A stretch of 43,084 nucleotides of DNA from Pseudomonas sp. TNT3 (GTDB lineage Bacteria; Pseudomonadota; Gammaproteobacteria; Pseudomonadales; Pseudomonadaceae): contig NZ_WFGV02000049.1 in assembly GCF_010095445.2 (NCBI RefSeq), forward strand, positions 1 through 43,084. The letters are read 5' to 3'. The position numbers and the translations under genes were made by a program. This document shows positions 23,217 through 31,616 of this stretch, piece by piece. Below the pieces are notes generated by a model that saw only the letters and a program-made list of their open reading frames with translations, was not told the DNA's origin and ran no database searches. How positions within the stretch are numbered: the stretch's first letter is position 1; every line of letters begins with the position of its first letter.

Positions 23217-25823
23217 ATGCACGAACAATATCAGCCCCGTGAAATCGAAGCCGCCGCCCAGTCGTTCTGGGACGAGCAAAAGTCCTTTGAAGTCAGTGAA
23301 CAGCCAGGCAAGGAGACGTTCTATTGCCTGTCGATGTTCCCTTACCCCAGCGGCAAGCTACACATGGGGCATGTGCGCAACTACACCATCGGCGACGTGA
23401 TCTCCCGCTATCAGCGCATGCAAGGCAAGAACGTCCTGCAACCCATGGGTTGGGACGCCTTCGGCATGCCGGCAGAAAACGCCGCCATGAAGAACAACGT
23501 AGCGCCCGCCAAGTGGACCTACGAAAACATCGCCTACATGAAAACCCAGCTGCGCAGCCTGGGCCTGGCGGTGGACTGGTCCCGTGAAGTGACCACCTGC
23601 AAGCCGGATTACTACCGCTGGGAACAATGGCTGTTCACCCGCCTGTTCGAAAAAGGCGTGATCTACAAGAAAAGCGGCACCGTGAACTGGGACCCGGTCG
23701 ACCAGACCGTTCTGGCCAACGAGCAAGTGATCGACGGTCGCGGCTGGCGTTCCGGCGCGCTGATCGAAAAGCGCGAAATTCCGATGTACTACTTCAAGAT
23801 CACCGCGTATGCGGATGAGCTGCTGGAGAGCCTCGACGATCTGCCGGGCTGGCCTGAACAGGTCAAGACCATGCAGCGCAACTGGATCGGCAAGTCCCGC
23901 GGCATGGAAGTGCAGTTCCCGTACAACGTCGATTCCATCGGCGAAGCCGGTACGCTGAAAGTCTTCACCACCCGTCCAGACACCCTGATGGGCGCGACTT
24001 ACGTGGCCGTGGCCGCCGAACACCCGTTGGCCACCCTGGCCGCGCAGAACAACCCTGAGCTGCAAGCGTTTATCGCTGAATGCAAAGGCGGCAGTGTGGC
24101 CGAGGCCGATGTTGCCACCCAGGAAAAGAAAGGCCTGCCGACCTCGCTGTTCGTCGAGCACCCGCTGACCGGTGAGAAACTCCCGGTGTGGGTCGCCAAC
24201 TATGTGCTGATGCACTACGGCGATGGCGCAGTAATGGCAGTTCCGGCTCACGACGAACGCGATTTCGAGTTCGCCACCAAGTACAACCTGCCGATCAAGT
24301 CCGTGGTGCGCACCAGCTCCGGCGATACCAACCCGGCACCTTGGCAGGACGCGTACGGCGAGCACGGCACGCTGATCAATTCCGGCGAATTCGACGGCCT
24401 CGACTTCGCAGGCGCTTTCGACGCCATGGAAGTTGCGCTGATCAAGAAAGAACTCGGCGCCTCGCGCACCCAGTTCCGCCTGCGCGATTGGGGCATCAGC
24501 CGTCAGCGCTACTGGGGTTGCCCGATTCCGATCATCCACTGCAAAACCTGCGGTGATGTACCGGTCCCGGAAGACCAATTGCCGGTCGTACTGCCAGAAG
24601 ACGTCGTTCCGGACGGCGCCGGTTCGCCACTGGCCCGCATGCCCGAGTTCTACGAGTGCCAGTGCCCGAAATGTGGCGCACCGGCCAAGCGTGAAACCGA
24701 CACCATGGACACCTTCGTCGAGTCCTCGTGGTACTACGCCCGCTACGCCTCGCCGCACTATGAAGGCGGCCTGGTGGAGAAGTCCGCAGCTGACCACTGG
24801 TTGCCAGTGGATCAGTACATCGGCGGTATCGAACACGCGATTCTTCACCTGCTCTACGCGCGCTTCTTCCACAAGCTGATGCGCGACGAAGGCCTGGTGA
24901 GCTCCAACGAGCCGTTCAAGAACCTGCTGACCCAAGGCATGGTGATCGCCGAGACTTACTATCGTCGCGAAGCCAACGGTGCTTACACCTGGTTCAACCC
25001 GGCGGACGTCGAACTCGAGCGCGACAGCAAGGCCAAGGTGATTAGCGCCAAGCTGATCGCAGACGGTCTGCCGGTGGAAATCGGCGGCACCGAGAAGATG
25101 GCCAAGTCCAAGAACAACGGGGTCGACCCACAGTCGATGATTGACCAGTTCGGCGCAGACACCTGCCGCCTGTTCATGATGTTCGCCTCGCCACCTGACA
25201 TGAGCGCGGAATGGTCCGACTCCGGCGTGGAAGGCTCGCACCGCTTCCTCAAGCGCGTCTGGCGTCTGGCTCAAGCGCACGTTACCCAGGGCCTGCCGGG
25301 CAAACTGGACGTTGCCAGCCTGAACGACGAACAGAAAGCCGTTCGCCGCTCGATCCACCTGGCCATCAAGCAAGCCAGCCACGACGTCGGCCAGAACCAC
25401 AAATTCAACACGGCCATCGCCCAGGTGATGACGCTGATGAACGTGCTGGAAAAAGCCGCACAAGGCACCGATCAGGATCGCGCTCTGGTTCACGAAGGTC
25501 TGGAAGCCGTGACGCTGCTGCTGGCTCCGATCACCCCGCACATCAGCCACGAGCTGTGGAATCAACTGGGTCACGCTGAACCCGTGATCGACGCTGGTTG
25601 GCCGGTGCTGGACGAGACCGCTTTGGTGCAGGACAGCCTGACGCTGGTGATCCAGGTCAACGGCAAGCTGCGTGGCCAGATCGAAATGCCGGCCAGCGCA
25701 ACGCGCGAAGAAGTCGAAGCCGCTGCCCGTACGAATGAGAACGTGCTGCGCTTTGTCGACGGCCTGACCATTCGTAAAGTGATTGTCGTGCCCGGGAAAC
25801 TGGTCAATATCGTCGCCAGCTAA
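23217..25823 (+). CDS. leuS: Leucyl-tRNA synthetase LeuS
   Basis: The 868-residue class I synthetase charges tRNA-Leu. The HIGH signature reads HMGH at residues 49-52 and the second signature is KMAKS at 627-631, with alanine in place of the usual first serine. The CP1 editing domain (about 220-420) includes FTTRPDTLMGATYVAVAAEHP and YGDGAVMAVPAHDERDFEFA, with the editing aspartate. A zinc-type CxxC pair occurs twice near residues 445-485. I start at MHEQYQPREIEAAAQ; the open frame extends 76 codons upstream to 22989, but that part is not family-like. It probably heads a leuS-lptE-holA unit. Confidence 0.97.
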   Translation: MHEQYQPREIEAAAQSFWDEQKSFEVSEQPGKETFYCLSMFPYPSGKLHMGHVRNYTIGDVISRYQRMQGKNVLQPMGWDAFGMPAENAAMKNNVAPAKWTYENIAYMKTQLRSLGLAVDWSREVTTCKPDYYRWEQWLFTRLFEKGVIYKKSGTVNWDPVDQTVLANEQVIDGRGWRSGALIEKREIPMYYFKITAYADELLESLDDLPGWPEQVKTMQRNWIGKSRGMEVQFPYNVDSIGEAGTLKVFTTRPDTLMGATYVAVAAEHPLATLAAQNNPELQAFIAECKGGSVAEADVATQEKKGLPTSLFVEHPLTGEKLPVWVANYVLMHYGDGAVMAVPAHDERDFEFATKYNLPIKSVVRTSSGDTNPAPWQDAYGEHGTLINSGEFDGLDFAGAFDAMEVALIKKELGASRTQFRLRDWGISRQRYWGCPIPIIHCKTCGDVPVPEDQLPVVLPEDVVPDGAGSPLARMPEFYECQCPKCGAPAKRETDTMDTFVESSWYYARYASPHYEGGLVEKSAADHWLPVDQYIGGIEHAILHLLYARFFHKLMRDEGLVSSNEPFKNLLTQGMVIAETYYRREANGAYTWFNPADVELERDSKAKVISAKLIADGLPVEIGGTEKMAKSKNNGVDPQSMIDQFGADTCRLFMMFASPPDMSAEWSDSGVEGSHRFLKRVWRLAQAHVTQGLPGKLDVASLNDEQKAVRRSIHLAIKQASHDVGQNHKFNTAIAQVMTLMNVLEKAAQGTDQDRALVHEGLEAVTLLLAPITPHISHELWNQLGHAEPVIDAGWPVLDETALVQDSLTLVIQVNGKLRGQIEMPASATREEVEAAARTNENVLRFVDGLTIRKVIVVPGKLVNIVAS

Positions 25824-25832
25824 ATTGGATCA

Positions 25833-25854
25833 GGCGCCAGGTGAGCCTGGCGCC
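25833..25854 (+). other. Hairpin between leuS and lptE
   Basis: GGCGCCAGG, loop TGAG and CCTGGCGCC form a perfect 9-bp, very GC-rich stem just after the leuS stop. No U-tract follows (GAGTAAAACC), so it may be an mRNA stabiliser or weak attenuator rather than a full terminator. Confidence 0.6.
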
Positions 25855-25911
25855 GAGTAAAACCTTTCGGGCCGCATGATCGGCCCACCTGGTTTCAAGG
25901 GGAGCAACAAG

Positions 25912-26517
25912 ATGATCAAACGCAATTTGCTGGTGATGGGCCTGGCAGTCCTGTTGAGCGCCTGCGGTTTCCAGCTGCGCGGCACTGGCAACACTGAACT
26001 GGCGATCAAGGAGCTCGATCTGAGCGCCCGTAACGCTTACGGCCCAACCGTGACCCAATTGCGTCAGGTGCTTGAGGGCAGCGGCGTCAAAGTCGTCACC
26101 GGTGCACCCTACAAGCTGGTGCTGACCGATGAGCAGGAAACCCAGCGCATTCTCAGCTACGCCGGTGCCGGCCGTACTGGCGAGTATCAACTGAGCACGG
26201 TGCTCAAATACGACATCCGTGGCCAGGGCGGCGTGGACCTGCTGAACGACAAGATCGAAGTGCAGAAAGTGTTCATCCACGACGGTAACAACCTGGTGGG
26301 TTCCGAACAGGAAGCCGACACTGCTCGCGTGGAAATGCGCCGTGACCTGGTCCAACGCATGATGGTCCGTCTGCAACAGCTCACGCCGGCTCAGCTGGAT
26401 CAGCTGCAACAGACCGCCGACGCCAAAGCCAAGGCTGAAGCCGCGGCCATTGAAGCAGCACAGAAGGCTGAGGCGCAAACTCCGCGCCAGTCGCCTCTCG
26501 AACTGCCTCAGCAGTAA
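25912..26517 (+). CDS. lptE: LPS-assembly lipoprotein LptE
   Basis: The 201-residue lipoprotein forms the plug of the LptD-LptE outer-membrane LPS translocon. A signal peptide ends in the lipobox LLSAC with the lipidated cysteine at residue 18, followed by GFQLRGTG, the standard LptE mature start. The ordered domain runs to about residue 160. A helical alanine/glutamine-rich tail follows (AKAKAEAAAIEAAQKAEAQ), typical of the pseudomonad version. AGGGGAG lies 8 bases before the ATG at 25912, which favours it over the in-frame ATG at 25876. holA follows after a hairpin. Confidence 0.95.
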   Translation: MIKRNLLVMGLAVLLSACGFQLRGTGNTELAIKELDLSARNAYGPTVTQLRQVLEGSGVKVVTGAPYKLVLTDEQETQRILSYAGAGRTGEYQLSTVLKYDIRGQGGVDLLNDKIEVQKVFIHDGNNLVGSEQEADTARVEMRRDLVQRMMVRLQQLTPAQLDQLQQTADAKAKAEAAAIEAAQKAEAQTPRQSPLELPQQ

Positions 26518-26522
26518 GACTT

Positions 26523-26544
26523 ACGGGGCGCTCCGGCGCCCCGT
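26523..26544 (+). other. Perfect hairpin between lptE and holA
   Basis: ACGGGGCGC, loop TCCG and GCGCCCCGT form a perfect 9-bp stem 13 bases ahead of the holA start. It is followed by TCGCCCTTTCC, which is pyrimidine-rich but not a U-run. It replaces any Shine-Dalgarno sequence for holA. Confidence 0.65.
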
Positions 26545-26556
26545 TCGCCCTTTCCT

Positions 26557-27594
26557 ATGAAACTCGCCCCCGCCCAACTCGGTAAACACCTGCAAGGCGC
26601 ACTTGCGCCGGTCTACATCATCAGTGGCGATGACCCGCTGTTGTGCCAGGAAGCCGCCGACGCCATCCGTGCCGCCGCCCGCCAGCAAGGCTTCGACGAA
26701 CGACAAGTGTTTGCCGCCGACGCCAGTTTCGACTGGGGGACGCTACTGCAAGCAGGCGCGAGCATGTCGCTGTTCGCTGAAAAGCGTTTGCTGGAGTTGC
26801 GCCTGCCCTCCGGCAAGCCTGGCGACAAAGGGGCTGCCGCCTTTATCGAATACTGCTCACGACCGGCTGAAGACACGGTATTGCTGATCAGCTTGCCTAA
26901 GCTCGATGGCAGTGCTCAGAAAACCAAGTGGGGCAAGGCGCTGGTCGAAGGTCAGCAGACCCAGTTCGTGCAGATCTGGCCAGTGGATGCCAATCAGCTA
27001 CCAAGCTGGATACGTCAACGGTTGTCCCAGGCCGGGCTGTCTGCCAGCCAGGACGCCGTTGAGCTGATTGCTGCACGGGTCGAGGGCAACCTGTTGGCCG
27101 CGGCGCAGGAAATCGAGAAACTCAAGCTGATGGCCGAAGGTGGCCAGATCACTGTTGAAACCGTTCAGGCCGCGGTGGCTGACAGTGCGCGTTTTGACGT
27201 ATTCGGCCTGACTGATGCGATTCTAAATGGCGAAGCCGCCCACGCCCTGCGCATGCTCGAAGGCCTTCGAGGCGAAGGCGTCGAACCACCGGTGATTCTC
27301 TGGGCCTTGGCTCGAGAGTTGCGTTTGCTGGCCAACCTGTCGCTGCAATACAGTCAGGGCGTGCCTTTGGACAAGGCGTTCAGCTCCGCCCGACCGCCCG
27401 TCTGGGACAAGCGCAAGCCACTGATGAGCAAAGCCCTGCAACGCTACTCGGCGCAACGCTGGGCGCAGCTGTTGCTGGAAGCACAACGCATCGATGCGCA
27501 GATCAAAGGCCAGGCCGCTGGTTCCCCTTGGATGAGTTTGAGTCGGTTGTCTTTGTTGATGGCGGGTCAGCGGCTCACATTGCCTGCTGAATAA
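26557..27594 (+). CDS. holA: DNA polymerase III delta subunit HolA
   Basis: This 345-residue clamp-loader subunit opens the beta sliding clamp. The N-terminal domain (MKLAPAQLGKHLQGALAPVYIISGDDPLL) is the degenerate AAA+ lobe. Family marks include FDERQVFAADASFDWG, LLELRLPSGKPGDKGA, ARVEGNLLAAAQEIEKLKLM and the C-terminal collar region VILWALARELRLLANLS. The length is normal (E. coli 343). The ATG follows a GC-rich hairpin and lacks an obvious Shine-Dalgarno. The lptE-holA pairing is the common order in gamma-proteobacteria. Confidence 0.96.
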   Translation: MKLAPAQLGKHLQGALAPVYIISGDDPLLCQEAADAIRAAARQQGFDERQVFAADASFDWGTLLQAGASMSLFAEKRLLELRLPSGKPGDKGAAAFIEYCSRPAEDTVLLISLPKLDGSAQKTKWGKALVEGQQTQFVQIWPVDANQLPSWIRQRLSQAGLSASQDAVELIAARVEGNLLAAAQEIEKLKLMAEGGQITVETVQAAVADSARFDVFGLTDAILNGEAAHALRMLEGLRGEGVEPPVILWALARELRLLANLSLQYSQGVPLDKAFSSARPPVWDKRKPLMSKALQRYSAQRWAQLLLEAQRIDAQIKGQAAGSPWMSLSRLSLLMAGQRLTLPAE

Positions 27595-27597
27595 GAT

Positions 27598-27688
27598 CAA
27601 AAGATCGTCCGAACGCGGCCCGAGCCTGCGGCAGCTCATACAGAGTATGCAATCTCCTGTAGGAGGGGCCGCAGGCTGCGATCTTTTG
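27598..27688. repeat. REP-type palindromic element, family D
   Basis: CAAAAGATCG (27598) is matched by CGATCTTTTG (27679-27688) and GCCTGCGGC by GCCGCAGGC. The left arm carries about 16 extra bases between the two blocks compared with the right. It begins only 3 bases after the holA stop. Confidence 0.82.
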
Positions 27689-27790
27689 ACGTTTCTTCCT
27701 ACACAAAACACATCCATTTGCACTATAGACACTGAACCGGCTTCGGCCGATGATTCGCCCCGCAAAACTCACTCAATTGCGAGAACCGTC

Positions 27791-27955
27791 ATGAGCAAAA
27801 AGCCATCAAAAAATGGCCCGAACAAGGCCAAATCCATCATCGCCCAGCCACTGTTCCGCAGCCGTCAGGAACGCGCCGGCAAGGGCAAAGGCAGCTACCG
27901 CCGCGAAGCCTTCCAGTCTAATAGCTGGGAGGCTTCTTACTTTCTGGCGGCCTGA
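27791..27955 (+). CDS. arfA: Alternative ribosome-rescue factor ArfA
   Basis: This 54-residue basic protein shows the ArfA core: PLFRSRQERAGKGKGSYRRE (about 20-39) and NSWEAS (44-49), matching the E. coli GKGSY and NWEAS blocks. ArfA recruits RF2 to ribosomes stalled on non-stop mRNA when trans-translation fails. The Pseudomonas form is shorter than the 72-residue E. coli one and ends YFLAA. The reading frame contains a strong hairpin over codons 39-49, the arrangement known to make arfA's own message non-stop and therefore tmRNA-controlled. No strong Shine-Dalgarno is seen (GAGAACCGTC). Confidence 0.88.
   Translation: MSKKPSKNGPNKAKSIIAQPLFRSRQERAGKGKGSYRREAFQSNSWEASYFLAA
27905..27945 (+). 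terminator. arfA: Terminator or RNase III hairpin inside arfA
   Basis: GAAGCCTTCCAG (27905-27916), loop TCTAATAG and CTGGGAGGCTTC (27925-27936) form a 12-bp stem with one U-G pair in the plus RNA, followed by TTACTTTCT. It lies within codons 39-49, upstream of the stop codon, so termination or cleavage here would leave a message with no stop codon. Confidence 0.75.
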
Positions 27956-28017
27956 AAGGCAAGCGCACGCTCAACATGTTAAGGTCTGCACCTGATTCGT
28001 ATTCCCTGGACCTGTGC

Positions 28018-29340
28018 ATGCCCCCTAGTCTTTCCCGTCGTTGGCACCTACGCCAATTGATTGCTGCCTCCAGCCTCGTACTGCTTGTCGCCTGCGCGGA
28101 AAAACCGACCGCCGCCGACGCCGAACCGCTTCAAACCCGTCCCGTAGCGACAGCCCCAGCGGTGATTCCTCCCGTTGTGCCGACCGGCGAAAACCTTGAT
28201 ATTCAGCCGACGCAGACCTTTGCCGAGTGGCAAGCAGGTTTCCGCAAGGACGCACTGGCTGCCGGCATCCGCGCCGATCTTTTCGACCGCGCGTTCGCCA
28301 ATGTCAGCCTGGACCCAAGCATCATCCGCGCCGATCGCAGCCAGCCCGAATTCTCCCGCCCCGTATGGGAATACCTCGATGGCGCCCTGTCGCCATTGCG
28401 CGTACGTAGAGGCCAGGCCCTGGTTGGCCAATACGCCGACATCTTGCAAAGCATCGAACAGCGTTACGGTGTCGATCGCCAGGCACTGGTCGCGGTGTGG
28501 GGCATGGAGAGTAACTTCGGGCAATTCCAGGGCAGCAAGTCAGTGATCAATTCCCTGGCGACGCTGGCCTATGAGGGGCGCCGTCCAGGTTTTGCTCACG
28601 CACAATTGATTGCTGCGCTGCAGATCCTGCAACAGGGCGATATCGAGCCAGACAAGATGCTCGGCTCGTGGGCCGGGGCCATGGGTCAGACCCAGTTCAT
28701 CCCGACGACCTACAACACCCACGCCGTCGACTTCGATGGCGACGGTCGCCGCGACATCTGGGGCAGCCCCGCCGACGCCCTGGCATCGACCGCACATTAC
28801 TTGCAAAGCTCCGGCTGGCAGAAAGGCCAGCCGTGGGGTTTTGAAGTGCAGCTGGCGAGCGGCTTCGACTACGTTCTGGCCGATGGCACGATTCGCAAGA
28901 GTGTCGCCGAATGGCTGCAGCTGGGTGTGAGCTTGCCTGGTGGTGCGCAGGCGCCAGCCGGCTCTGAACACCTGTCTGCCGCCCTGCTGCTGCCGGCAGG
29001 TTATCGTGGCCCGGCGTTCCTGGTGCTCGACAACTTCCGCGCGATCCTCAAGTACAACAATTCGTCGTCCTACGCATTGGCGGTGAGCTTGTTGTCGGAA
29101 CGCTTCAGCGGTGGGGGCCTGATCAGCGGGACTTGGCCGAAAGACGATTTGCCATTGAGCCGCACTGAGCGGATCGAATTGCAAAGCCTGTTGAGCGAGC
29201 AGAACTATGATGCGGGCACGGCTGACGGAATTATCGGTGCCAACACCCGCAAGGCGATTCGCAGTGCGCAACAGTCATTTGGCTGGCCGGCGGATGGGTA
29301 TCCGACGCACAAGTTGCTGGAAGGGCTTCGCAACCGTTAA
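28018..29340 (+). CDS. MltB-family lytic murein transglycosylase lipoprotein with PG-binding domain
   Basis: The 440-residue precursor (ATG at 28018) has a signal peptide ending LLVAC, lipidated cysteine about residue 26, then a T/P/V-rich linker. The SLT_2 domain (about 60-370) carries the catalytic glutamate in VWGMESNFGQFQGSKSVINSLATLAY, plus MGQTQFIPTTYNTHAVDFDGDG and LKYNNSSSYALAVSLLS. A C-terminal peptidoglycan-binding domain follows (LSEQNYDAGTADGIIGANTRKAIRSAQQSFGW, about 385-440). It cleaves glycan strands to 1,6-anhydro-MurNAc. It differs from the mltB at 34977 by the extra PG-binding module. In-frame ATG 27976 is a less likely start. Confidence 0.9.
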   Translation: MPPSLSRRWHLRQLIAASSLVLLVACAEKPTAADAEPLQTRPVATAPAVIPPVVPTGENLDIQPTQTFAEWQAGFRKDALAAGIRADLFDRAFANVSLDPSIIRADRSQPEFSRPVWEYLDGALSPLRVRRGQALVGQYADILQSIEQRYGVDRQALVAVWGMESNFGQFQGSKSVINSLATLAYEGRRPGFAHAQLIAALQILQQGDIEPDKMLGSWAGAMGQTQFIPTTYNTHAVDFDGDGRRDIWGSPADALASTAHYLQSSGWQKGQPWGFEVQLASGFDYVLADGTIRKSVAEWLQLGVSLPGGAQAPAGSEHLSAALLLPAGYRGPAFLVLDNFRAILKYNNSSSYALAVSLLSERFSGGGLISGTWPKDDLPLSRTERIELQSLLSEQNYDAGTADGIIGANTRKAIRSAQQSFGWPADGYPTHKLLEGLRNR

Positions 29341-29343
29341 AAG

Positions 29344-29439
29344 CATCGCGGGCAAGCCTTGCTCCCACAATGGATCTACGCGAACCACAAACAGTGTGTT
29401 CACTTCAGATTATTGTGGGATCAAGGCTTGCCCGCGATG
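29344..29439. repeat. REP-type palindromic element, family E
   Basis: CATCGCGGGCAAGCCTTG is exactly matched at the far end by its complement (ending 29439), with the inner blocks CTCCCACAAT and ATTGTGGGA also pairing. It fills the convergent gap between the lytic transglycosylase and LD-carboxypeptidase genes, and could serve as a bidirectional 3' end for both. Confidence 0.88.
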
Positions 29440-29461
29440 ACTGACTGTCAGGCGAAAAAAC

Positions 29462-30412
29462 CTACCGTTTGACAACCACATCCTGCTCCAACACCAGTTC
29501 CTTGCTCCCCGCATCGAGTCTCACCAGAGCCCCCATTGGCAACGTCAGGTTCGGATCGCAATGCCCGCTGCGCCACCCGGCCAATACCGGAATCCGCAAC
29601 GGTTCAAAGGTCTGCTTGAGCAAGCGCGCCAGCGCATCGGCGTCCACACCCGCCACATCCCCCACCAGAACCCCTCGCAGCTTGCCCAGCGTGCCCGCGA
29701 GGCGCAGGTGGGTGAGCAGTCGGTCGATGCGATAAAGCGGCTCATTGATGTCCTCGATGAACAGGATGACGCCTTCGGCATCAATCTCGTAAGGCGTGCC
29801 CATGGTCGCGGCAATCATCGACAGATTGCCCCCCAGCAAACGCCCGTGGGCGATGCCCGGCTCGATGGTGGTCAACGGGTAAGCCACCGGGTGCGCGAGC
29901 ACGCTGCCAGCCTTCACCTGACCTCTGAGCATGTTGAAAAACGAAGACTCGGTCGGCTTTTGCTTGTCCCCCAACAAATCGGCATTCAGCAGCGGCCCAT
30001 GAAACGTCACAAACCCGGCGTACCGACTGATCGCCAAATGCAGGGCGGTGATATCGCTATAGCCTATGAATGGCTTGGCGTTATTGCGTAGCAACTCGAA
30101 ATCAATCCGGTCGAGTAAGCGTGGCGTACCGTATCCACCACGAAGACAAATGATGGCATCGACTTCGCTGTCAGCGAACGCCGCATGCAAATCGTTGAGC
30201 CGCACATCGTCAGTGCCGGCCAAGTAGCCATCCGTTTCATACACCCCTGCAAACACCCGCAGCGAATAACCGCGAGCGCGCATCCAGGTGGTGGCTTTAT
30301 CCGTATCCAGCCTCGCAGGGCCGGCGGGTGCAATAACGCCAATCAACCCTTGCGCTGGCAAGGCCGGGACAGACTTGTGAGGAAAAAGAGTGTGGTGCGG
30401 TCTAGCGGTCAT
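29462..30412 (-). CDS. LD-carboxypeptidase (peptidase S66 family)
   Basis: The 316-residue cytosolic serine peptidase should remove the terminal D-alanine from L,D-linked muropeptides during peptidoglycan recycling. Family marks are LIGVIAPAGPARLDTDKATTW, IICLRGGYGTPRLLDRID, the nucleophile S119 in FIGYSDITALHLAI, HGPLL, and ILFIEDINEPLYRIDRLLTHLR with the acidic residue. MccF-type immunity proteins share the fold, so a self-protection role is a less likely alternative. The ATG at 30412 has GGGAG upstream; the longer frame back to 30532 would overlap the lipA terminator. It is convergent with the lytic transglycosylase gene. Confidence 0.88.
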   Translation of the reverse strand: MTARPHHTLFPHKSVPALPAQGLIGVIAPAGPARLDTDKATTWMRARGYSLRVFAGVYETDGYLAGTDDVRLNDLHAAFADSEVDAIICLRGGYGTPRLLDRIDFELLRNNAKPFIGYSDITALHLAISRYAGFVTFHGPLLNADLLGDKQKPTESSFFNMLRGQVKAGSVLAHPVAYPLTTIEPGIAHGRLLGGNLSMIAATMGTPYEIDAEGVILFIEDINEPLYRIDRLLTHLRLAGTLGKLRGVLVGDVAGVDADALARLLKQTFEPLRIPVLAGWRSGHCDPNLTLPMGALVRLDAGSKELVLEQDVVVKR

Positions 30413-30530
30413 CCTTGAATCTCCCTGCGTGAACACATCAAACACACAGTAGTCAGGAACGGGGACAAACAGAAGAGGTTCGGTTGCCCCGCGGGTTGCG
30501 GGAAAATGCAGCGGGCACTGTGAGACAGGC

Positions 30531-30566
30531 AAAAAAAGCCCGCAAGGCCGGATAAGCCATGCGGGC
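30531..30566 (-). terminator. lipA: Intrinsic terminator after lipA
   Basis: On the minus strand GCCCGCA pairs with TGCGGGC around a 15-base loop, followed by seven consecutive T. It is about 25 bases past the lipA stop. The plus strand also has GTTTTATTT after the stem, so some bidirectional activity is possible. Confidence 0.82.
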
Positions 30567-30589
30567 GTTTTATTTCTTGCACCGGCACA

Positions 30590-31615
30590 TTACAAGGCGG
30601 CTATCAACTCGGCCTTAACCAGTTTCGCCTGCTCGTCGGCATGGTACGAAGAACGCACCAGCGGGCCGGAAGCGACGTTCTTGAAGCCCATCTTGTAACC
30701 TTCCTCGGCGAACCAGGCGAAGGTGTCCGGGTGCACGAAGCGCTCGACCGGCAAGTGGCTGCGGGACGGTTGCAGGTATTGGCCCAGGGTCAGCATGTCG
30801 ATGTCGTGCTCGCGCATGCGCTTCATGACTTCGATGACTTCGTCGTCGGTCTCGCCCAGACCCAGCATCAAGCCGGACTTGGTCGGAATGTGCGGCATCA
30901 TCTGCTTGAAGCGTTGCAGCAGGGTCAGCGACCACTGGTAGTCCGAACCCGGGCGCGCGGCCTTGTACAGGCGCGGTACGGTTTCCAGGTTGTGGTTGAA
31001 CACATCCGGTGGCTCGGCAGCGGTGATTTCCAGCGCAACGTCCATGCGACCACGGTAATCGGGAACCAGTGTTTCAAGCTGTACGTTTGGCGACAGTTTG
31101 CGAATCTCGCGGATGCAGTCGGCAAAGTGCTGGGCACCGCCGTCACGCAGATCGTCGCGGTCCACAGAGGTGATCACCACATACTTCAGCTTCAGGTCGG
31201 CAATCGCGATGGCCAGGCTTTCCGGCTCGTTGACGTCCAATGGCTTCGGACGACCGTGGCCCACGTCGCAGAACGGGCAGCGACGGGTGCAGATGTCACC
31301 CATGATCATGAACGTCGCAGTGCCGCCGGAGAAGCACTCGCCCAGGTTCGGGCAGGACGCTTCTTCGCACACGCTGTGCAGCTTGTGTTTGCGCAGCAGG
31401 GCCTTGATACGGTCGACTTCCGGAGATACCGGGATGCGCACGCGAATCCAGTCAGGTTTCTTCGGCAGTTCGGTCGTCGGAATGATCTTTACCGGGATGC
31501 GTGCAACCTTCTCGGCGCCGCGCAGCTTAACGCCGGCTTCAACCTTGGCACGCGGGGCCGGGCGCTCGGTGACATCCAGCGTCGGGATCATGGTTTGCAC
31601 TGCATCAGTAGTCAT
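30590..31615 (-). CDS. lipA: Lipoyl synthase LipA
   Basis: This 341-residue radical-SAM enzyme inserts two sulfurs into octanoyl chains on lipoyl domains. Both clusters are visible: the auxiliary (sacrificed) cluster C83, C88, C94 (CEEASCPNLGEC) and the radical-SAM cluster C109-x3-C113-x2-C116 (CTRRCPFC). The C-terminal SSYHADEQA contains the conserved serine motif RSSYHA that contacts the auxiliary cluster. A roughly 55-residue N-terminal extension before PDWIRVRIP is somewhat long but usual in pseudomonads. The start lies 1 base past the lipB stop, consistent with coupling. Confidence 0.97.
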   Translation of the reverse strand: MTTDAVQTMIPTLDVTERPAPRAKVEAGVKLRGAEKVARIPVKIIPTTELPKKPDWIRVRIPVSPEVDRIKALLRKHKLHSVCEEASCPNLGECFSGGTATFMIMGDICTRRCPFCDVGHGRPKPLDVNEPESLAIAIADLKLKYVVITSVDRDDLRDGGAQHFADCIREIRKLSPNVQLETLVPDYRGRMDVALEITAAEPPDVFNHNLETVPRLYKAARPGSDYQWSLTLLQRFKQMMPHIPTKSGLMLGLGETDDEVIEVMKRMREHDIDMLTLGQYLQPSRSHLPVERFVHPDTFAWFAEEGYKMGFKNVASGPLVRSSYHADEQAKLVKAELIAAL

Positions 31616-31616
31616 A

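Noticed and set aside
23358..25574. Long minus-strand open frame (738 codons) opposite leuS
   Set aside because: It is the antisense shadow of a GC-rich gene; composition is H/V/G/Q-rich with no recognisable domain, and leuS on the other strand is unambiguous.
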